Shown here one piece after another: positions 56,824 to 64,000 of a stretch of 64,000 bases of DNA. Where the stretch lies: positions 558,001 to 622,000 of the forward strand of contig JAQJZZ010000004.1 of assembly GCA_030077755.1 (NCBI GenBank), given 5' to 3'. The translations under genes and the position numbers were made by a program. The notes under the pieces were generated by a model that did no database searches, had not been told where the DNA came from, and saw nothing but the letters and a program-made list of their open reading frames with translations. The DNA is from Filosporella fistucella. Lineage: Eukaryota > Ascomycota > Leotiomycetes > Helotiales. The number at the start of each line of letters is the position of its first letter. Positions within the stretch are counted from its first letter, which is position 1.

Positions 56824-58792
56824 ATGAACAACGGCCAGCAGGGTGGCCAGCCTGCCCAAGGCCAACCCGCTGGTGCACAGCAGCCACAGCGGAAAATGGT
56901 CTTTTTCAAACCCGAGCAAATGCGAAATCTTCCCGATCAGTTCTCTGCCGAAGAGAAGGCCAAGTGGGAGACGGGCTTGAGGGCACTATGGACTCAGATT
57001 GAGAAGAACGCGCCGGATAGTCAGCCACACCAGGATGCGAAGCGGAAGCTCTTTGAATTCTCGAGAACACTCACAATGAAGCTGCAGGCAAATCGTACTC
57101 AAGGGTCACAACAAGGACAGCAAGGGCAACAAGGTACCCAAGGACAAGGACAAGCAGCGCGACCTCCTAGTCAAGGCCAACCCGTTCAAGCTACAGGAGG
57201 AGAAGGAAATGCTGCTCCGAACCAGGCAGCCGCTGGACAACAACAGCCGAAGCCACAACCAAAGATATCTTCCAAACTGATGGAACATGTCACAAACTTT
57301 CCATACGTTCTACCTCCGCAACTCACTGCTGGCTCCCCGGAAGCCGCGAAATGGTTACAGGATGCCAAACAAAGATATTTGAAGGCATTGATGTCGATGG
57401 AGGGAGGGTCGCAACGTGTGCAAGCTTTAGAGAACGTATACCAGAAGAGAAATGAAGAAGGAAAGCCATTCAGTCCAGAGGAGGAGAAGGATTTCAAGGA
57501 GAAGAAGGAAGCCGCTCAAAAAGCACATGCGGATGCAAAGACATATGTCGATAACTTCCGAGCGCAACAATCACAGAATCGAGCTGCAAGTCAAGCCAAT
57601 GCTGCTCAACAAGCCTCTGGAGCTGGTAATGCTGCTCCAACACAAGCTCCCCCAACCCGGCCTCAAATGAACGTCAACCAGCCAGCCACAAATCCGGCTC
57701 TTCAAAACACCCAAACGGTCAATGCTGCTATTGAAGCTGCTAGAAACCAACAAATGGGTGCTGGGCGTCCTTCCATGGCACAAGGTCAAATGCCTCAAGG
57801 TGTAGCTAACGCAAACAATCCAGCTAACCCAAATATGGCTCAAGGCGGACCGCACATCAAGATGGAAGGCGGCGTTCCTCCTCAAATCAACACTGCCATC
57901 ACGCAAATGCAACAAAATGGCCGTCAAATGCAGACTAATTCTCCTCAGTCTGCTGTGCCGAGATCAGCTGGAATTCCCCAGTCTGGGGGTGGTCAACCGC
58001 AGGTTCCACAAGCTCTTTCGCATACGGATGCTCTTACCCAAGCTGCGCGGAGCTATTCGAATCCAGCTCCCCCGAATGTCATGGGCGGGGGACATCCTTC
58101 CCATATCGCTACACCACGTGAACCGAACACCATAACGAACAAAATGCCAATTCCAAAACATCTTCCTGAACGCGCCACTGCTCCCCCACAACCAGTACAA
58201 ATGTCTTCGGCGCGACCAACATACTCTGGTGGCCCGTCAAATATTGGAAACGGCGTACTCGGACAGCCTGTTCTCGCCAAGGCGCCTGGCTTCAACATGG
58301 AGGGCGAAGGAGATCGAGTTTTGAGTAAGAAGAAACTGGACGAGTTGGTGCGTCAAGTGACAGGTGGAGGACAAGGCCTTGAAGGCGGAGAAGGACTCAC
58401 TCCAGACGTTGAAGAGGTATGTAAAATTGAGTCCAGCTCGAGGATACTGCCTGCTGCATGCTTGGTTTTCCATCCAGACATTGCTTTCAGAATCCCGAAC
58501 TTCTTAATCTAAGTTCTCTGCTAATTCGAAATAGTCAATTCTCAATGTTGCTGATAACTTTGTTGATCAAGTGCTTCAAGCAGCTTGCAAGAACGCCAAA
58601 GAGCGTGGAAGCAAAACACTCGAGATTCGTGATATCCAACTCACTCTCGAGCGTGGTTATAACATTCGTATTCCTGGTTATTCCAGTGACGAGATCCGTA
58701 CTGTCCGTAAAATTCAACCATCAGCCAACTGGATCGCGAAGATGAGTGCAGTTCAAGCCGCCAAAGTCACCGGAGGCAAGAATTCTGACTAA
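56824..58792 (+). CDS. TAF12: transcription initiation factor TFIID/SAGA subunit TAF12
   Basis: Model join(56824..58416, 58535..58792), 616 residues; donor GAAGAG|GTATGT, acceptor GAAATAG. The first 450 residues are Gln/Pro/Asn-rich and disordered, with one conserved N-terminal helical region ([20 protein letters not shown]) and a second [20 protein letters not shown]. The histone-fold starts at [18 protein letters not shown] (about residue 500), crosses the intron, and continues [20 protein letters not shown] and [21 protein letters not shown], the H2B-like fold that pairs with TAF4 in TFIID and with Ada1 in SAGA. The length is normal for filamentous fungi. The intron lies inside the histone fold. 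Confidence 0.95.
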
Positions 58793-59729
58793 GGTACACC
58801 AAATTTAATCAGACGCATTACATTACTAAAACCTCGACAGTCTTGCAGTCCATGAAACTCGGGAGTTCAAGGAGGCGTGTCTCGGTTCCGGCGTTTCTAG
58901 GGAGGGTAGCATTGCTGGTTTGCATTGGTGGTTAACGGCGTTACTCAGCACATTATTTATATTTGAGGCCCTTCACCACATGGATATTCGAGTCTGTCAC
59001 CTATTGTCGTGCAGACTGCATAGTGGCTGCTCATCCTCTAGATGGTATCAATGGGCCGCTATTCACAATAGCTTACACAGCTCATTCGACGAGGATTAGT
59101 GAATGGCCCCTAAAACTAATGGGGTGACTAAATATGATTTCCTGGATGCTAGCCAAAGTCCTTTCTATACTCCTAGGTCTTATTCACCATTCCTGATATT
59201 TACACGTGATTGCGCATATGCAGTGTTCCAGCCCAATTTGGACGATCTTGTGGTCACATCATATCATCTTGATGGATACCTACATAAATGGCAGGAAAGA
59301 ATATAGATGAAGTAACCTTATCTAATGTACACTGCATCCGCCTCAAATAATCCAAATTTGGGCTACCCATAACCTCAAAAAGTGAAATTCAACTGCATCG
59401 TGCTTACGGCATCAGTGCACCCCAGACTGTCGCCAGGCACGGTATTGACTCGCGTCGTTTTGTTCGCCTTGCCTGCGTTTTGTCCTGAGCCGGCTAACGT
59501 AGCCTTAAGCTTCCAGATTACAACGAAAGCACAGCTCAGACTACAGCATCACATCAACAACACCACCTCAACGAAACCTGTCAAAGCGAAATTTGAAACC
59601 TCCTCTACTCCCAAGTAGTAGTAACATTATCCAAGAATCTTGACGACCTTTATCCATCAACTTCGACGCGCTCATATTCAGAGCCAAATACGTCACGGAA
59701 GGGCGCCTCCAGGACTCTGACCAGTCGAT
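58793..59729. other. intergenic region, RPN3 promoter
   Basis: TAF12 3' UTR then about 700 bases without a gene. A 67-codon frame at 59103-59306 has no support. The last 200 bases are CA/CT-rich leader. I do not see a clear proteasome-associated control element (GGTGGCAAA-type). Confidence 0.5.
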
Positions 59730-61590
59730 ATGCCCAGCAAAACACCTCATACAAACGGTGACACACCTGTCGAGAATGGTATCAATGGTACAAAAGACGT
59801 CGAGATGAAGGATGATGCGCCAACTTCGTTGAAGGGTGGAAAGGGTAAGAAGCTGAAGGATGGCGAGGAAGAGATGACTGTCGTCGTACCGCCGTCAAAG
59901 GGGTCAAAGCTAGCAACTCCCCCTTCCAAGGACACAGATGGGGATGTCACGATGAACGGAGCTGAGGAACTAAACGGTGTTGAGGATGATGGGGCTGTAA
60001 AGGTCGATCCAGTGACCCAGGCTGTATCTGGTGAGCAAACGCAACACAACCTATTGAACCTAAACAACTGACTTTTGATCTTCACTAGATATCAAGAACA
60101 ACTTCCCCCTGCTGGAGCGCGCGGTTACACTATTCGACGCAAGATACTCACTTCGAGCCCTTCGATCTATCTCTTCAATTCGCAAACGCCTTACGCCCGA
60201 TGTCCTCTCCCAAGTAATCACTGAGACATATCCTTCAACAAGCCCAGCTGCAAAATCATTACTGGCAGCTATAGGCAGAGAAAATGCCAGCTTTTCCAAG
60301 TCAGCATCATCTGAAATGGAGGTTGATGGGGAATCTAAGGCCAAGAACGGAAAGAAGGAACAGAAGGATGTTCTTCCAGAGATCGACATTTTCCTCGGGA
60401 TTCTTATTCAAATCTACTTCTTGGATAACAAGTCGAATCAAAAGGGCTCTATCTTCTCTGCTCATCTCGCAGAGCGGATACACTCATTGAATCGTCGGAC
60501 TCTGGATTCTCTCTCTGCCCGTGTGTACTTTTATTGGTCTCTCTTCTGCGAACAAATGGCTCCTGCACCACCATCTCCATCATCACCAGTTGTATCTATT
60601 CGACCTGCTCTACTCTCTGCGCTTCGAACTGCCGTTCTACGAAAAGATGTCGATACACAAGCCACGGTAATTGTCTTGCTGTTAAGGAATTACCTCTCTA
60701 CCTCCCATATCGCTCAAGCAGACTTACTCTTGGAGCACACCGAATTCCCTGTAAATGCAGCAAACAACCAAGTCGCCCGTTATCTCTACTACATGGGTCG
60801 CATTCGTGCCATTCAATTGAAGTACTCGGAAGCTCATGAGCATCTCCTATCTGCCACTCGCAAAGCTCCAGCAAGCCCCAGTGCAGCAGGTTTTGCGCAA
60901 TCTGCGACAAAGCTTTTGCTCGTCGTTGAGCTGTTGATGGGAGATGTACCTGATAGAGCTACCTTCCGACTTCCCAGCATGGAGCGTGCTTTGCAGCCAT
61001 ACCTTCTTCTTGTGCAGGCCGTCAGGGTTGGTCTTCTAGACGAATTTGAGAATGCTATTAAGCAACATGGGGAAACTTTCAGACGTGATGGCACATATAC
61101 TCTTATCCTCCGTCTTCGACAAAACGTCATCAAAACTGGTATCCGGACCATGTCACTCTCATACTCGAGAATCTCCCTCCGTGATATCTGCATACGTCTG
61201 AAACTCGAGAGTGAAGAGTCTGCAGAGTACATTGTGGCGAAGGCTATCCGAGATGGTGTCATAGAGGCTTCTTTGGATCGTGAGAGAGGGTTCATGAAGA
61301 GCAGAGAGGTTGGTGATGTGTATGCCACCAGTGAGCCAAGAGACAATTTCCACGACCGCATCCGTGCTTGTCTTATCCTCCACGACGAGAGTGTTATGGT
61401 AAGTTTGAAACCCGATTTGAGAACAGAATTCCTCTAACGCACCTAGGCTATGCGCTTCCCAATGAACCAACACAGACTAGAATTGAAGAACGCACAAGAA
61501 GCCCGGGAGCGCGAACGTGAGATGGCAAAGGAGATCCAAGATGGCGATCTGGACGAGGATGATTTGGGTGGAGACTTTGAGGGCATGTAA
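59730..61590 (+). CDS. RPN3: 26S proteasome regulatory subunit RPN3
   Basis: Model join(59730..60030, 60089..61398, 61447..61590), 584 residues; introns GTGAGC to TTCACTAG and GTAAGT to CACCTAG. N-terminal 100 residues are low complexity (MKDDAPTSLKGGKGKKLKDG). From DIKNNFPLLERAVTLFDARY onward the sequence is the helical-repeat lid subunit: YLYYMGRIRAIQLKYSEAHE, then QPYLLLVQAVRVGLLDEFEN, and the PCI winged helix with NVIKTGIRTMSLSYSRISLR and RDNFHDRIRACLILHDESVM. The end is the expected MRFPMNQHRLELKNAQEARE followed by an acidic tail. A structural subunit of the 19S lid (PSMD3 in animals). All key segments are present and in frame. Confidence 0.96.
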
Positions 61591-62212
61591 GATGAAATAA
61601 GATGATTCTGGCATCTGCAGATGTATACAATGGGCTGGGAGAAGGCAGAAGCAGAATCTGGTGGTGATACAGCGATGGTTTGGTGGCACTTCACAATATT
61701 GTCTTGCTACTATACTACCTCCTACGATCTCTTTGGATTGATAGACATGGCATTGAGTTGGGGAATGCATGTTATTCAGTTGCAGAAGAGAGTGCTACAA
61801 ATAGGTTTTTGCGACATGCGGTACTTCGCTGCTTGGAGGCGGCATCGTGCATCTTACGTTGAATGCATGCATAGCTCGTAGTAATTGATAGATGTTTCTT
61901 TATACAAGCAGAGAATTTGATTGTGAGATCTGCACATGCACTTGACCCAGCGATCCGAACTGTGCTTGGATGAGAAGATGGTGGGTGCTTGAGTCAAGGA
62001 AAGCAAAAAAAAGCAGGAGCTTGACTTCAAGCACCAACAATTGAATTGTGCAAGAACGAACCACAAAGAAATTTTTTCAAGCTAAACATCACTCCACTTC
62101 CAGCGTGTCCTGACTCTACAGTCTTGAGGCGAATACATCAAGAGCAACGTCAACACTCTTCTCTTTTATTCCTGCAAAGGCTTGATTACAGAGTCTTGTG
62201 AGAGAGATAGCC
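61591..62212. other. intergenic region
   Basis: 3' UTR of RPN3 and promoter of the acetyltransferase gene. No gene supported; short frames at 61621-61881 are antisense-overlapped and featureless. Confidence 0.5.
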
Positions 62213-63833
62213 ATGCCGTCACGCGTCATTCGCGCAAGTAGCGCACGCGAAGAATCACAACCGTCAACACCGCAACCCCTCCACACCTCACCGCCGCGTC
62301 GTCTACGATCCACGTCTGCAGCACCCCCACGTTCCTCTCAGCGCTCTGCTTCTGCTTCTCTGCCTCCACAATCTACTCCTTATATATCCTCGGACAAGAA
62401 GGGAAAGCAAACTCCTCAAGCTTCTCCAAAGGCGGTAAAGCAAACGCCCCAAGCTTCGAAGAAGGGAAAAGCGAAGAAGAGCGAGGGAAGTAAGTGTGCA
62501 GGTGGAGATACGAAGAAGAAGACTACGAAGATTGTGCTGAGGATTACGAAATCTTTTGAGAGGCTTGTGCAGGAGGAAGAGAGTAAGGTTAAAGAGGAGG
62601 AGGAGAAGTTGTGTGTTAGCACCTTTATGAGAGAGGTTGATTGGGATGCCATTCGCAACACCGAAATGCCGAGTCTGGACAAGGGAGGCAATGTCGGGAA
62701 AAGCATGAAGCGGAGGGCGAGCTCGTCAGTCTCGAGACCGACTTCTAGTCAGAAGAAAAGCAGCGTGAACGGGAATGGAAGTAGTGACGGGAAGGAGGGG
62801 AAGAATGTGAAGAGCAAGAAGGCAGATGTGGAGTTGGAAAGGAATATTGATACAGTCATCTTTGGGGATGTTACGTTCAAGGCGTGGTATCCCTCGTGGT
62901 ACCCTAAGGAGATCATTGGTGAGAAGGCGTTGGAAGGACAGGGAAAAGGAATCACTGTGCCGGAATTGTACGTTTGTTCTAGGTGTTTTGCGTATGGGAA
63001 GGTATTGGTGGATTGGGTGGGGCACTTGAGGTGTTGCGAGAAGAAAGTCCCTGGCCAAAGAGTGTATGTTCATGGTGGAGAGGGCGATGGGAAGGACGGT
63101 AGGTGGAGTGTTTGGGAGGTCGATGGGGGTGTTGATACTGTAGTCCTGTCCAATCCATCTGCGGAAGTTTCACTACTAACATGTACTTTAGCTCTTCTGC
63201 CAAAACCTATCGCTGTTCGCCAAACTCTTTCTCGATAACAAATCCGTCTTCTTCGACGTATCAGGCTTCAACTATTTCCTCCTTGTACACACTTCACCAA
63301 CCGGTCAACAGCAAATCATTGGCTTCTTCTCGAAAGAGAAAATGTCCTGGGACAACAATAATCTTGCTTGCATACTCGTGTTTCCTCCGTGGCAAAGGAA
63401 AGGACTCGGATCACTGCTCATGGGTGTTTCATATTCGATAGCAAAACGAGAAGGCATTCTCGGTGGTCCAGAGAAACCAATTTCAGATCTTGGAAAGAAA
63501 GGATACAAGCGATACTGGGGCGCAGAAATCGCAAGATGGCTTCTGGAGTGCAAAGAAACCGACAAGAAGAAGAGCAAAGGTCTTGTAGATGTGAACCGTA
63601 TATCCCAAGAGACTTGGATCTTACCGGAAGATTGTCTCGGAATCCTTCGAGAAATGGGTGTCGTTGAAAAAGCTGGCAAAGGCAAAGGAACAGCAGAGAG
63701 AGTCCGCATTGATAAAGAAGCTGTACGAAAATGGGTTGGAGAGCAAAGACTTGGACTTGATCGAGTGGTGGATGAGGCGGGGTTTGTGGAGGGCTATGCG
63801 ATGAAGGAAGTGGAAGAAGAGGACGAGGAATAA
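62213..63833 (+). CDS. MYST-family histone acetyltransferase, SAS2-like
   Basis: Model join(62213..63139, 63192..63833), 522 residues; donor ACT|GTAGTC, acceptor TACTTTAG, joining DGGVDT to LFCQNLSLFAKLFLDNKS. N-terminal 220 residues are Ser/Pro/Lys-rich and disordered. The MYST domain starts with TVIFGDVTFKAWYPSWYP; C2HC finger CSRC-x12-H-x3-C (CSRCFAYGKVLVDWVGHLRC); acetyl-CoA site with NNLACILVFPPWQRKGLG (Q/R-x-x-G-x-G) and the catalytic Glu in GGPEKPISD; catalytic-region Cys in ACIL is present. There is no chromo-barrel at the N-terminus, which argues against Esa1, and the protein is too short for Sas3. NNLACI in place of NVACI favours Sas2, the H4-K16 enzyme. Stop TAA at 63831. Confidence 0.9.
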
Positions 63834-64000
63834 TGTTGGATTTGGACAGACAACGGGCTTGAAACACGAATATGTATGTACTTGTACATTACGGTGCTAT
63901 GGAGATTGGAGATGGGAAAGGCGTTACCTGGATATGGTGGTTGCGCAATATACCCGATTTGAAAATGGGATCAGGAGTGCTCGTTCTTGCTCTTGGGCAG

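Overview
The window is nuclear DNA of a filamentous ascomycete (Pezizomycotina). The evidence is short 45-75 nt GT-AG introns with CTAAC/CTGAC-like branch points, CT-rich 5' leaders, and recognisable fungal genes: a DASH kinetochore subunit, TAF12, RPN3, a MYST acetyltransferase and a DHA2 drug-type transporter. A Leotiomycetes-like origin is possible, but I cannot show it from sequence alone. I made no database comparison; family calls rest on motifs read by eye.

Layout. The left edge (1-981) is the 3' end of a UDP-glucose:glycoprotein glucosyltransferase ending in KDEL. The right side (about 51.8-63.8 kb) is a compact housekeeping block: a SIRT6/7-type sirtuin, a small membrane protein, DASH subunit SPC34, TAF12, proteasome subunit RPN3 and a SAS2-like MYST acetyltransferase. 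Between them lies about 50 kb of gene-poor accessory DNA. It holds an MFS transporter, a head-to-head pair of broken genes (RTA1-like and Upc2-like Zn2Cys6 factor), a 9.5 kb Ty3/gypsy retrotransposon with identical LTRs, several degenerate tandem-repeat arrays, and a locally expanded family of uncharacterised proteins.

The accessory family is the main biological story. Five genes (A 5317-7041, B 10069-11367, C 31961-32951, D 45894-47423, E 48653-49384) share a C-terminal module with the pattern W-x-(N/D)-(K/R/Q)-x-(D/E)-(I/V)-x-x-L-N-K-x-R. Several have an intron in the 5' leader ending a few bases before the ATG. Mixed with them are three genes with chromodomain or chromodomain-like folds (40531-41544, 43313-44403, and the start of D). 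There is also an 800-residue Cys-rich protein (37435-39944) carrying three copies of an RKSATR repeat that resembles the ARKS sites of histone H3. Three arrays with a 129-168 bp period lie in the same zone, two of them directly upstream of genes of this group. Together this looks like a young, rapidly changing chromatin-related island; that reading is inference.

The retrotransposon (22274-31760) sits in the 5' leader of gene C and separates its promoter from its start codon. Its pro/pol junction carries a complete -1 frameshift signal (GGGAAAA, 6-nt spacer, 10-bp stem). Its reading frame is broken three more times, always by UAG. It also carries about 2.4 kb of unexplained sequence before the 3' LTR.
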